Below, in pieces: positions 42,248-51,251 of a stretch of DNA of 64,000 bases. The notes under the pieces are model-generated. The model saw only the letters and a list, made by a program, of their open reading frames with translations, was not told the origin of the DNA and did not search any database. The DNA is from Planktomarina sp. (lineage in GTDB: Bacteria; Pseudomonadota; Alphaproteobacteria; Rhodobacterales; Rhodobacteraceae), in contig JAHDCF010000006.1 in assembly GCA_020630015.1 (NCBI GenBank), positions 41,910 to 105,909 of the forward strand, read 5' to 3'. A program made the position numbers and the translations under genes. The stretch's first letter is position 1. Each line of letters opens with the position of its first letter.

Positions 42248-43057
42248 ATGGCTTTCCCTTTATCTGAATTGAACCACCTAACCGATCTTGCTTGTCAAGC
42301 GGCGGATGCTGCGGCGCGTGAAACGTTGCCGTTGTTTCGCACGGCGGGTTTGGTGGCTGACAATAAATTGGCCGGGGCGTTTGATCCGGTAACCGCCGCT
42401 GACAAAGCGGCGGAAGCCGCCATTCGCAAGGTCGTTTTGGCCGCGCGCCCAGATGACAGCATCGTTGGCGAAGAAGATGCCAACATTGATGGATCATCAG
42501 GTGTTGTGTGGGTGATTGACCCGATTGATGGAACCCGCGGGTTTATCAGCGGCACCCCCACATGGGGCACATTGATCGCGGTTGGCGATGCGCAAGGCCC
42601 ACGCATTGGCATTGTGGATCAACCCTATATCGGGGAACGGTTTATCGGCACACCGAACGGGGCTGTTTTGCGACGCGGGGGGGCGGATCAACCGATTTCA
42701 GTGCGCGATGTTCGCAATTTCGAGGACGCCACCATATTCACAACCTTTCCAGAGGTTGGGCGCGACCAAGATCGGGCGGGTTTTGTGCGTGTTGCTGATG
42801 AATGCAAAATGGTGCGTTACGGCATGGATTGTTATGCCTATGCCCTGTTGGCGGCAGGTCAGATTGATCTGGTGATCGAGGCGGGCTTGGCCCCCTATGA
42901 TGTGCAAGGGCCCATCGCGTTGGTGCAAGCCGCCGGTGGGGTGGCGACCAATTGGTCGGGCGGCAGTGCCGCACAAGGGGGGCAAATTATTTGCGCCGCC
43001 ACGCCCCAATTGCACGCAAAGGCGCTGAAGCTGTTGGAACCATACGCAGATGGATAG
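42248..43057 (+). CDS. hisN: Histidinol-phosphatase, inositol monophosphatase family
   Basis: A 269-residue Mg-dependent phosphatase of the IMPase fold. Metal ligands are E75-E76 (VGEEDAN) and D91-P-I-D94-G-T. The C-terminal YDVQGPIALVQAAGG carries the last aspartate. Strong resemblance to the HisN form that replaces HisB phosphatase in alphaproteobacteria; a general inositol monophosphatase is the alternative. Overlaps the next gene by eight bases. Confidence 0.88.
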   Translation: MAFPLSELNHLTDLACQAADAAARETLPLFRTAGLVADNKLAGAFDPVTAADKAAEAAIRKVVLAARPDDSIVGEEDANIDGSSGVVWVIDPIDGTRGFISGTPTWGTLIAVGDAQGPRIGIVDQPYIGERFIGTPNGAVLRRGGADQPISVRDVRNFEDATIFTTFPEVGRDQDRAGFVRVADECKMVRYGMDCYAYALLAAGQIDLVIEAGLAPYDVQGPIALVQAAGGVATNWSGGSAAQGGQIICAATPQLHAKALKLLEPYADG

Positions 43058-44393
43058 TCAAATCATCAAAGGGGCGGATGTCATCCTTCCCATGACATCG
43101 CTTGGGGAACGCCTGCGCGGGGTGGATATTCGCATGGATGGCGGACGGATCACCCAGATCGGCGAAAACCTTGATCCGGCGGGGGCCAATGTCACCCATG
43201 CGGATGGGTGCGTTGTGACGCCCGGATTGGTGAACACCCACCACCACTTGTATCAAACCCTGACACGTGCGGTGCCAGCGGCCCAAGATGCGGCCCTGTT
43301 TGGATGGTTACAAACCCTGTATCCGATTTGGGAACAGATGACGCCCGAGGACATCGCAACCGCCAGTCAGGTGGGCATGGCGGAGCTTTTGTTATCGGGG
43401 TGCACGATGACATCTGATCATTTGTATCTGTTTCCCAATGGAACGCGACTGGAAGATACCATTCATGTGGCCCACGATATCGGCATTCGCTTTCACGCCA
43501 CACGCGGCGCCATGAGCATTGGGGAATCCGATGGCGGATTGCCCCCCGACAGTTTGGTGGAACAAGAAAACGCAATTCTTGAGGATATGATCCGCGTCAT
43601 TGATGGGTTTCACGATGACAGCGCAGGCGCGATGACGCGTGTCGGCGTTGCCCCCTGCAGCCCGTTTTCCGTCAGCCGCGATTTGATGCGCGATGCGGCC
43701 ATTTTGGCCCGTGATAAGGGCGTGATGATGCACACCCATTTGGCGGAAAATGACGAAGACATCGCCTATAGCCTTGAAAAGTTTGGCTGTCGCCCCGGCC
43801 AATATGCCGAAGATTTGGGTTGGGTTGGGTCTGATGTGTGGCACGCCCACTGCGTGAAATTGGACGGGCAAGAGATTGATTTGTTTGCCCACACCCGCAC
43901 CGGCGTCGCCCATTGCCCATGTTCCAATTGCCGTCTGGCCAGTGGCATTGCCCCGGTGCGTGCCATGCGCGACGCAGGCGTGCCGGTGGGGTTGGGCGTG
44001 GATGGGTCTGCCAGCAACGATCGCGGTAATCTGATGGCGGAGGCGCGTCAGGCAATGTTGTTGCAACGGGTGCAGTCGGGGCCGGGGGCCTTTGCGGCGG
44101 ATGAGGCATTGATGCTGGCCACACACGGTGGGGCACAGGTCCTTGGGCGGCCCGATTGTGGCACGATCGAAGTTGGCAAATGCGCTGATGTGGTGATTTG
44201 GGATGTCTCTGGCGTGGACAGCGCGGGATCATGGGATCCCGCCGCCCTTGCACTTGCCGGGCCTGATCTGGCGCGCGATGTTTTTGTAAACGGCCGCAAG
44301 GTGGTCGAAGATGGCCGGTTAACCACGGTGGATGAACGGGCCCTTGCCGCGCGGCAAAACCGGAACCTGAAGGCGTTGATGGATCGGGTTTAA
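43050..44393 (+). CDS. 8-oxoguanine deaminase-like amidohydrolase
   Basis: A 447-residue amidohydrolase of the TrzA/AtzB group. Metal ligands fit H64-x-H66 (VNTHHHLYQTL), the histidine in MMHTHLAEN, a histidine in VWHAHCVKL and the aspartate in GLGVDGSASND. The CPCSNCRLASG loop and overall sequence resemble 8-oxoguanine deaminases, which turn 8-oxoguanine into urate. It converges with guaD (4-base overlap of stops) and overlaps hisN. A role in purine scavenging or repair-waste removal is inferred; an isocytosine or triazine deaminase cannot be excluded. Confidence 0.85.
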   Translation: MDSQIIKGADVILPMTSLGERLRGVDIRMDGGRITQIGENLDPAGANVTHADGCVVTPGLVNTHHHLYQTLTRAVPAAQDAALFGWLQTLYPIWEQMTPEDIATASQVGMAELLLSGCTMTSDHLYLFPNGTRLEDTIHVAHDIGIRFHATRGAMSIGESDGGLPPDSLVEQENAILEDMIRVIDGFHDDSAGAMTRVGVAPCSPFSVSRDLMRDAAILARDKGVMMHTHLAENDEDIAYSLEKFGCRPGQYAEDLGWVGSDVWHAHCVKLDGQEIDLFAHTRTGVAHCPCSNCRLASGIAPVRAMRDAGVPVGLGVDGSASNDRGNLMAEARQAMLLQRVQSGPGAFAADEALMLATHGGAQVLGRPDCGTIEVGKCADVVIWDVSGVDSAGSWDPAALALAGPDLARDVFVNGRKVVEDGRLTTVDERALAARQNRNLKALMDRV

Positions 44394-45676
44394 TCCTGCG
44401 ATAACCTTTCACCGGCCACCCAAACATCCGCAATCGCGCGATCATCACCCATCATGATTGTCGGGAAAAGCGCCTCCCATATGTCATTGGCCTGGGCGTT
44501 GCGTTGGGCGATGGCGGGGGTGGAGGCAAGATCAAGAACACAGATATCAGCCTCGGCCCCTTGGCCAAGGTGCCCCACCACACCACCCAAATGCAGGGAT
44601 TGTGCTGATCCTTCGGTGGCCAGCCACATCAGTTGCGCCGGATGCAGTGGATTGCCGCGCAATTGGCCAACTTCATAGGCCGCTGCCATGGTGCGCAGCA
44701 TCGAAAATGACGACCCGCCGCCAATATCGGTGGCCAAACCCACATTCAGGCGTTGGGACAGGCCCATGTCAAACAGGCCCGATCCGATAAAGGTGTTCGA
44801 CGTGGGGCAATGCACAACCGCTGCACCCACATCGGCCAGTTGATCCACCTCTCGCGGTTCAAGGTGGATGGCGTGGCCATAGACGCCCCGCGCGCCCAAC
44901 AGGCCAAAACGTTCATAGGTATCAAGATAATCGCGCGCGTCGGGAAACAGATCGCGCACCCATGCGATTTCTTCGACCTGTTCACTGATATGGGTTTGCA
45001 TCAAACAGCTGGGGTTTTCGGCCCACAGATCGCCCAAGACCTGCAATTGGTCTGGTGTGGATGTGGGGGAAAATCGTGGGGTGATCGCATAGATATTTCG
45101 CCCGACCCCGTGCCAACGTTCGATCAGGGCCTTGCTTTCGTCATAGGCGCGCTGGGCGGTATCGCTCAGGCCATCGGGCGCGTTACGATCCATGCAGGTT
45201 TTACCGCCAGCCACCCGCATGTTGCGTGCAGAGGCGGCCGTGAAAAACGCATCCACCGACACGGGCGAAGATGTGCAATAACTGGCCACGGTGGTGGTGC
45301 CGAATTTCGGCATAATATCGAAAAATGTTTCTGCCACCGCCTTGGCGTAATCGGCATCGGCCAAACGCGTTTCTTCGGGGAAGGTATAGGTATTGAGCCA
45401 ATCAATCAGACGTTTGCCCCAACTGGCGATGATGGCGGTTTGGGGATAATGCACATGGGCATCCACAAATCCAGAAACGATCAATTTTTCCCCATAATCC
45501 ACGCAGTTGGCGATGGGGTGCGCCTGGCGCAGGTCTTGGGCCGGGCCAACGGCTTGGATTTTTCCATCTTCCACCAAAACGGCCCCATGCCTGTTGTGAT
45601 GGGTGACGTCTTGCCAATCCTGACGCATCGGGTTTCCGGTGAACCCAAGGGTTTGTCCCAATAGCAGCGTTTTCAT
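44390..45676 (-). CDS. guaD: Guanine deaminase
   Basis: A 428-residue amidohydrolase that converts guanine to xanthine. GFVDAHVHYPQ (HxH), GKTCMDRNAPDGL, QTHISEQVEEI, YGHAIHL and GLATDIGGGSSFSML are all GuaD signatures. It lies tail to tail with the 8-oxoguanine deaminase gene, giving two purine deaminases side by side. Starts 70 bases from the divergent mgtE. Confidence 0.95.
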   Translation of the reverse strand: MKTLLLGQTLGFTGNPMRQDWQDVTHHNRHGAVLVEDGKIQAVGPAQDLRQAHPIANCVDYGEKLIVSGFVDAHVHYPQTAIIASWGKRLIDWLNTYTFPEETRLADADYAKAVAETFFDIMPKFGTTTVASYCTSSPVSVDAFFTAASARNMRVAGGKTCMDRNAPDGLSDTAQRAYDESKALIERWHGVGRNIYAITPRFSPTSTPDQLQVLGDLWAENPSCLMQTHISEQVEEIAWVRDLFPDARDYLDTYERFGLLGARGVYGHAIHLEPREVDQLADVGAAVVHCPTSNTFIGSGLFDMGLSQRLNVGLATDIGGGSSFSMLRTMAAAYEVGQLRGNPLHPAQLMWLATEGSAQSLHLGGVVGHLGQGAEADICVLDLASTPAIAQRNAQANDIWEALFPTIMMGDDRAIADVWVAGERLSQD

Positions 45677-45746
45677 TTATTGTGCCTGTGCGTTTCAACT
45701 TGTCGGTCAACCTTGTCATGGTCTGGCGCAGGTCGTAAAGGCAGTT

Positions 45747-47123
45747 ATGTCACAGACGCAGCCAACATCCCCGCTTGAAATCGAAACCGTGCTGGATGGT
45801 CAGCGCGTGAATGATGTTTTGGCCGCGCTTGAGGCGCAAGACACAACCACCTTGCAGGATCTGTTGGATCCTTTGCACCCCGCCGACATCGCCGACATGA
45901 TGGAACAGATCAGCGATGCCCAACGGGCCGATCTGATGGCCCTTTGGAAAGGGGGGATCGACGGTGAGGTTCTATCAGAGCTGGATGAGGGCATCCGTGA
46001 TGACATCATCGATGCAATGGAACCCCAAGATCTGGCCGAGGCGGTTCGCGAACTTGAATCCGACGATGTTGTCGACCTTATCGAAGATCTTGAGGCCCCA
46101 CAGGCCGAAGCGGTTTTGGATGCGCTGGATGATGCAGACAGGGCGGTTGTTGAACAATCGCTTAGCTTTCCTGAGGATTCAGCCGGCCGTTTGATGCAAC
46201 GCGAAGTGGCCATGGCCCCGGATCATTGGACCGTTGGGCAGGCGATTGATCATTTAAGATCGCGCGATGATTTGCCTGAACAATTTTATCACATGATCTT
46301 GGTGGATCCACGTTTGAAACCCACCGGCTATGTGACCTTGGGCCGCCTGTTGTCGAGCAAGCGAAAGGTGGCTTTGGCCGATATTCTAGAACCCAGTTTT
46401 CGCACCATTCGGGCCGAAGATGACGAAGAAGAAGTCGCTTATGCGTTCAATCAATACCATCTGATTTCAGCCCCCGTTGTGGACAGCGACGATCGTTTGG
46501 TTGGGGTGATCACAATCGATGATGCCATGGCCGTGTTGGATGAAGAACACGAAGAAGATATTTTGCGCCTTGCCGGTGTGGGCGAAGGTTCTTTGACGGA
46601 CCGGGTGGTGGAAACCACCAAACGCCGTTTTCCGTGGTTGGCTGTGAACCTTGTCACCTCTATCTTGGCGTCGATTGTGATCGCCCAGTTTGAGAATACG
46701 ATCGCCACCATTGTGGCCTTGGCCGTGTTAATGCCCATCGTTGCCTCCATGGGGGGGAATGCCGGAACACAATCCCTGACCGTTGCCGTACGGGCCATGG
46801 CGACCAAGGATTTGACCGCCTCAAACGTGTGGCGCGTGATCCGACGTGAGGTTTTGGTGGGCTTGGTGAATGGCGTGATCTTTGCCATCGTTATGGGCAT
46901 TGTTGGTGTTATTTGGTTTGGGATGCCGATGCTGGGCGTGGTGTTGTTCTTGGCGATGATCATCAACATGGTTGTTGCTGGGCTTGCGGGGACTGTGATC
47001 CCCGTGATTTTGGACAAATTGAAGATTGATCCGGCACTGGCATCCGGCGCCTTTGTGACAACGGTGACGGATGTTGTGGGTTTCTTTGCCTTTCTGGGCC
47101 TGGCAGCGGTGTTATTGTTATGA
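45747..47123 (+). CDS. mgtE: Magnesium transporter MgtE
   Basis: A 458-residue Mg channel: N-terminal MgtE_N superhelix (about 20-130), a pair of CBS domains (about 135-260) and five membrane helices (about 285-458) with MPIVASMGGNAGTQSLTV as the pore signature. Start at 45747 (MSQTQPTS) after AAAGG; an upstream in-frame extension has no ribosome site. No Mg riboswitch fits in the 70-base gap before it. Its stop overlaps the next start (ATGA), heading a five-gene run. Confidence 0.95.
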   Translation: MSQTQPTSPLEIETVLDGQRVNDVLAALEAQDTTTLQDLLDPLHPADIADMMEQISDAQRADLMALWKGGIDGEVLSELDEGIRDDIIDAMEPQDLAEAVRELESDDVVDLIEDLEAPQAEAVLDALDDADRAVVEQSLSFPEDSAGRLMQREVAMAPDHWTVGQAIDHLRSRDDLPEQFYHMILVDPRLKPTGYVTLGRLLSSKRKVALADILEPSFRTIRAEDDEEEVAYAFNQYHLISAPVVDSDDRLVGVITIDDAMAVLDEEHEEDILRLAGVGEGSLTDRVVETTKRRFPWLAVNLVTSILASIVIAQFENTIATIVALAVLMPIVASMGGNAGTQSLTVAVRAMATKDLTASNVWRVIRREVLVGLVNGVIFAIVMGIVGVIWFGMPMLGVVLFLAMIINMVVAGLAGTVIPVILDKLKIDPALASGAFVTTVTDVVGFFAFLGLAAVLLL

Positions 47124-47680
47124 CCTTAGATGATCAGAAAAAAGCAGCGAGGGCCGCCGCATTTGCCCGCCGCAAAGTGGCCTTTGCAGAACGTCGCCCC
47201 GGTGCATCCGCCAAATTGTCAGAGGTGTTGGCCGGATATCGCGGTGTCCCTGTGGCTGGCTTTATGCCCATCAACACAGAGATTGATCCAAGGCCCGCCA
47301 TGGCAGAGGCATCGGCCCACGGCCCGGTGGGTGTGCCTGTGATCAAGGCCGCAGCCACGCCCTTGGATTTTGCGATATGGGCCCCAGACGCCCCCATGGT
47401 GGAAGGGGCGTTCAAGGCCCAGATCCCCGCGGATTTGCAATGGATGGTGCCCGAGGTTGTGATCGTGCCCTTGGTGGCGTTTGACATACACGGCGAGCGC
47501 TTGGGGTATGGGGGCGGATTTTATGATCGTACCCTCGAAGGTTTGCGTGCCCGTGGCCCGGTTTTGGCCATGGGGTTTGCCTTTGACGCACAAGAGGCCA
47601 GCGATCTGCCATTAGAAAAGACAGACCAGCCCTTGGATTTGATTATCACAGAAACCCGCGTGATAGAGGTTGCCAAATGA
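47120..47680 (+). CDS. 5-formyltetrahydrofolate cyclo-ligase
   Basis: A 186-residue cyclo-ligase that returns 5-formyl-THF to 5,10-methenyl-THF using ATP. Motifs: VAGFMPINTEIDPRP, the PLVAFDIHGERLGYGGGFYDRTL phosphate loop and a final LDLIITETRVIEV. ATGA overlaps on both ends couple it to mgtE and the YmdB-like gene. Order cyclo-ligase then YmdB is common in alphaproteobacteria. Confidence 0.94.
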   Translation: MTLDDQKKAARAAAFARRKVAFAERRPGASAKLSEVLAGYRGVPVAGFMPINTEIDPRPAMAEASAHGPVGVPVIKAAATPLDFAIWAPDAPMVEGAFKAQIPADLQWMVPEVVIVPLVAFDIHGERLGYGGGFYDRTLEGLRARGPVLAMGFAFDAQEASDLPLEKTDQPLDLIITETRVIEVAK

Positions 47681-48486
47681 AAATTCTGTACTTGGGGGAT
47701 GTGGTCGGCCGGGCAGGGCGCGCGGCGATTTCGGATCGATTGCCGGGACTCAGGGATCACCTGAAGTTGGATTTTGTGGTGGTAAATGGTGAAAATGCCA
47801 CCTCTGGCATGGGGTTATCAGGCGCGCATGCCAAAACGATTTTGGACGCCGGAGCCGATGTTATCACCTTGGGCGATCATGCCTTTGATCAAAAAGACAT
47901 GCTCAGCTTTATTGAAACCGAACCGCGCATCATCCGCCCCATAAATTTTTCTAAATCGGCCCCGGGCCGGGGCGCGGCCGTGTTTGAGGCAACACGGGGC
48001 CGCAAAGTTTTGGTGACACAGGTTTTGGGGCAAGTCTTTATGAAACGCCCGTTTGAGGATCCGTTTCACAACATGGATCAGGTGTTATCGCGTCATCCCC
48101 GCGGTGGGCAGGTGAATGCCTCTTTGGTGGATATCCATTGCGAAGCCACGTCCGAAAAGATGGCGATGGGGCATTTTTGCGATGGCCGCGCATCCATGGT
48201 TGTGGGCAGTCACACCCATGTACCCACGGCCGATGCAATGATCCTGCCGGGCAATACCGCCTTTCAATCCGATGCGGGAATGTGCGGGGATTATAATTCC
48301 GTCATTGGCATGCAAAAGGATGAACCCCTGCGCCGTTTTGTAACGGGCATGCCCAAAAACCGCTTTGAACCCGCAAAGGGAGAGGCCACATTATGCGGTC
48401 TGCTGGTGGAAACAGATGATATGACTGGGGCGGCCAAATCAGTATCCATGTTCCGTGACGGTGGCGTTTTACAGGCCACCCCATGA
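47677..48486 (+). CDS. YmdB-like metallophosphoesterase (TIGR00282)
   Basis: A 269-residue dimetal phosphodiesterase. Ligands appear in YLGDVVGRAG (D8), VNGENATSG, LGDHAFDQ, VDIHCEATSEK and VGSHTHVPTAD. Homologue YmdB of Bacillus acts on 2',3'-cyclic nucleotides and affects biofilm decisions and RNase activity (known). Translation is coupled to neighbours by ATGA overlaps at both ends. Confidence 0.93.
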   Translation: MKILYLGDVVGRAGRAAISDRLPGLRDHLKLDFVVVNGENATSGMGLSGAHAKTILDAGADVITLGDHAFDQKDMLSFIETEPRIIRPINFSKSAPGRGAAVFEATRGRKVLVTQVLGQVFMKRPFEDPFHNMDQVLSRHPRGGQVNASLVDIHCEATSEKMAMGHFCDGRASMVVGSHTHVPTADAMILPGNTAFQSDAGMCGDYNSVIGMQKDEPLRRFVTGMPKNRFEPAKGEATLCGLLVETDDMTGAAKSVSMFRDGGVLQATP

Positions 48487-49391
48487 AGGGATTTGCCCCC
48501 TATGCGTGGCTTGTTGCCCTTGGGGCCGGGTGGGGTGTGACCCAGCCCCTGACCAAGATTGCCGTCAGTGGCGGTCATGGGGTGATGGGGCTGATTTTCT
48601 GGCAACTGGCCATCAGCGTGCTGGTGCTGGGTGCGGTTCAATTGGCCCGACGACGTTCCATCAGTTTTGCCCATCCTTTGATCTGGTTTTATCTGGTGAT
48701 CACTTTAACCGGCACGTTGATCCCGAACTCATTCAGTTATGTGGCGATTGCGGTGCTGCCATCGGGATTGATGTCGATCTTCATTTCACTTGTACCGATG
48801 TTTTCATTCCCCATTGCCCTGGCGCTGGGCACAGACAGGTTCAGCTTCAAGCGGCTTTTTGGCCTGTCACTTGGTTTGACGGCGGTTCTGCTGATCGTAT
48901 GGGTGCCTGATGCATTGCCCAGTGCGGCCATGCTGATCTTTGTTCCGTTGGCCTTGGTGGCGCCGTTGATGTACGCGTTTGAAGGCAATTTCGTTGCCAA
49001 ATGGGGAACGGGTGGGGCAGGTCCTTTGCAATTGCTGCTGGGGGCATCTGTGATTGGCTGTTTCCTGGCCTTGCCTTTGGCGTTGGCAACCGGTCAGTTC
49101 GTTTCGCTTTGGGTGCCCTGGGGCCCGCCGGAATGGGCGCTGGTGGCATCATCGGTTATTCATGCCATTGTTTACACCCTGTTTGTGACACTGATCCGCA
49201 GATACGGTGCGGTGTTTTCCCAACAAGTTGGGTATTTGGTCACCGTTTTTGGGGTGGGATGGGCCATGCTTATCTTAGGGGAAAGCTATTCCGGGCCCAT
49301 ATGGGTTGCCTTGGCCCTTATGTTTGCGGGAATATACCTTGTAAGCCCCAGACCGGTTGAGGACGATGGAAAACCTGCTTCCCCTAACTGA
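48483..49391 (+). CDS. DMT (EamA) family transporter
   Basis: A 302-residue protein with ten predicted helices in two EamA halves. GAGWGVTQPLTKIAVSGGHGVMG at the N-terminus and AVFSQQVGYLVTVFGVGWAMLILGE in the second half fit the drug/metabolite exporter superfamily. Substrate unknown. Coupled to the YmdB-like gene by ATGA; its tail overlaps the next gene by 26 bases. Confidence 0.92.
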   Translation: MKGFAPYAWLVALGAGWGVTQPLTKIAVSGGHGVMGLIFWQLAISVLVLGAVQLARRRSISFAHPLIWFYLVITLTGTLIPNSFSYVAIAVLPSGLMSIFISLVPMFSFPIALALGTDRFSFKRLFGLSLGLTAVLLIVWVPDALPSAAMLIFVPLALVAPLMYAFEGNFVAKWGTGGAGPLQLLLGASVIGCFLALPLALATGQFVSLWVPWGPPEWALVASSVIHAIVYTLFVTLIRRYGAVFSQQVGYLVTVFGVGWAMLILGESYSGPIWVALALMFAGIYLVSPRPVEDDGKPASPN

Positions 49392-51147
49392 AACGCAAGC
49401 CGCATTCGCAACCTTGGGCGTTGTGGGTATCATGTTTGTGATGTTCCTGCGCGAGGTGTTCCCGGTTGAGGTGGTGGCCCTTATCGGGGTGTCGCTTTTG
49501 TTGGCAACCGGGCTTTTGCCTTATGCCGATGCCTTGGCGGTTCTGTCGAACCCGGCCCCATGGACCATCGCCGCAATGTTCATCGTTATGGGGGCCTTGG
49601 TGCGAACCGGGGCCTTGGACGCCTTTACAAAACTTGCGGATCGACATGCCCAAACCCGGCCGGCATTGGCCATTGTGATGTTAATGAGCTTTGTGGTGAT
49701 TGCCTCGGCCTTTGTATCGAACACACCAGTGGTTGTTGTGATGATCCCGGTTTTTGTGCAATTGGCAAAAACCATGGGGGTGTCTGCCTCTAAACTTCTG
49801 ATCCCGCTGAGTTATGCGGCCATATTGGGGGGCACCTTAACCCTGATTGGGACCTCGACCAATTTGTTGGTGGATGGGGTGGCGCGGTCCCAGGGCCTGA
49901 CTGGATTTTCGATTTTTGAGGTCACCCCCTTGGGTGTTATCTTGGTGATCTGGGGCATGATTTACCTTCGGTTTGTGGCACCAAGGCTGTTGCCGGATCG
50001 ATCCAGCTTGGCCAGTTTGCTCGGCGACCGGTCAAAGATGAAATTTTTCACAGAGGCCGTCATCCCCCCGGATTCAAACCTGATCGGGCGCGAGGTGACT
50101 GGGGTGCAATTGTTTAAACGCCCGGGCGTGCGTTTGATTGATGTTGTGCGCGGGGACACATCCCTTCGCCGCCGCCTGAAAGGTGTTGAACTGGCGGTGG
50201 GCGACAGGGTCATTTTGCGCACGGAAATGACAGAACTTCTTAGTTTGCAACGCAACAAATCCCTCAAACGCGTGGATCAGGTGTCTGCCGTTGAGACCAC
50301 AACGGTTGAGGCATTGATCACCCCCGGCTGTCGGATGATCGGGCGCACCATGGCCAGTTTGCGACTGCGCCGCCGGTTCGGGGTCTATCCATTGGCCATC
50401 CACCGTCGCAATCAAAACCTGTCAGGACAGATGGATGATGTGGTGGTTAAGGTTGGTGATACGCTGTTGTTGGAAGGGGCGCCCGACGCCATTGGGCGCA
50501 TGGCATCTGAGATGAATATGGTGGAAGTGAATGCCCCAAGCGAACGTGCCTTTCGCCGTGATCGCAGCTTGATCGCCATTTTTGCCCTCATTGCCCTTGT
50601 GGGGTTGGCGGCGTTTAATGTTGCGCCGATTTTGCTGTTGGCGATCCTTGCTGTGGCCCTTGTTTTCGCCACACGCTGTATCGATGGGGAAGAGGCATTT
50701 GGTTTTGTCGATGGGCGTTTGCTTGTGCTGATCTTTTCCATGCTGGGCATTGGGGCGGCGTTACAGGCCACGGGGGCCGTCGCTTTGATTGCAAATGGGG
50801 TGGCGCCCTTTTTGGCCCAGCTGCCGCCATTTTTGATTGTCTGGGCCATATATTTGCTGACATCGATTTTGACGGAACTGGTGTCTAACAATGCGGTGGC
50901 CGTCGTGGTTACCCCCATCGCCATTGGTATTGCACAGACCCTTGGCATCGATCCACGCCCCTTGGTGGTTGCCGTCATGGTGGCCGCCAGCGCCAGTTTT
51001 GCCACGCCCATTGGATATCAAACCAACACTTTGGTGTTTGGCCCCGGCGGATATAAGTTTGCAGATTACCTGCGCGTGGGGATCCCTTTGAATCTAAGTA
51101 TTGGGGCGTTGGCATCCGCCATCATCCCCTTCATTTGGCCGTTGTAA
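49366..51147 (+). CDS. SLC13-family permease with two TrkA_C domains (first paralogue)
   Basis: A 593-residue transporter: two six-helix halves (about 5-200 and 395-593) separated by two RCK/TrkA_C domains (about 205-380). VSNTPVVVVMIPVF, GGTLTLIGTSTNLLVDG and VSNNAVAVVVTPIAIGIAQ are the paired re-entrant signatures of the DASS/ArsB fold. Likely substrates are sulfate, dicarboxylates or other anions. The ATG at 49366 lies inside the upstream gene, behind GAGGA. A paralogue of the same design faces it at 51252-53027. Confidence 0.93.
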   Translation: MENLLPLTETQAAFATLGVVGIMFVMFLREVFPVEVVALIGVSLLLATGLLPYADALAVLSNPAPWTIAAMFIVMGALVRTGALDAFTKLADRHAQTRPALAIVMLMSFVVIASAFVSNTPVVVVMIPVFVQLAKTMGVSASKLLIPLSYAAILGGTLTLIGTSTNLLVDGVARSQGLTGFSIFEVTPLGVILVIWGMIYLRFVAPRLLPDRSSLASLLGDRSKMKFFTEAVIPPDSNLIGREVTGVQLFKRPGVRLIDVVRGDTSLRRRLKGVELAVGDRVILRTEMTELLSLQRNKSLKRVDQVSAVETTTVEALITPGCRMIGRTMASLRLRRRFGVYPLAIHRRNQNLSGQMDDVVVKVGDTLLLEGAPDAIGRMASEMNMVEVNAPSERAFRRDRSLIAIFALIALVGLAAFNVAPILLLAILAVALVFATRCIDGEEAFGFVDGRLLVLIFSMLGIGAALQATGAVALIANGVAPFLAQLPPFLIVWAIYLLTSILTELVSNNAVAVVVTPIAIGIAQTLGIDPRPLVVAVMVAASASFATPIGYQTNTLVFGPGGYKFADYLRVGIPLNLSIGALASAIIPFIWPL

Positions 51148-51186
51148 CCGCAATGTGCAGGCCTTTGGCCTGCGCCTGAAACTGCG

Positions 51187-51206
51187 ATACCCCATCCGGG
51201 GTATCG
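51187..51206. other. Hairpin between convergent SLC13 genes
   Basis: GATACCCC pairs with GGGGTATC around a 4-base loop. It stands 40 bases after the plus-strand stop and 46 bases before the minus-strand stop. It lacks a T tract on either side but is well placed to end or protect both messages. Confidence 0.55.
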
Positions 51207-51210
51207 GTGT

Positions 51211-51246
51211 GCCTCCGGCAGGAGTATTTTGGGCAAAAGGATGATG
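51211..51246 (+). repeat. Dispersed intergenic repeat, copy C
   Basis: GCCTCCGGCAGGAGTATTTT followed by GGGCAAAAGGATGATG. It is the most complete of three copies in the window and lies between the two convergent SLC13 genes. Confidence 0.72.
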
Positions 51247-51251
51247 TGGTT

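Noticed and set aside
44753..45664. A 303-residue plus-strand open frame opposite guaD
   Set aside because: It is antisense to a clear GuaD protein with all catalytic motifs; the translated frame shows no family features.
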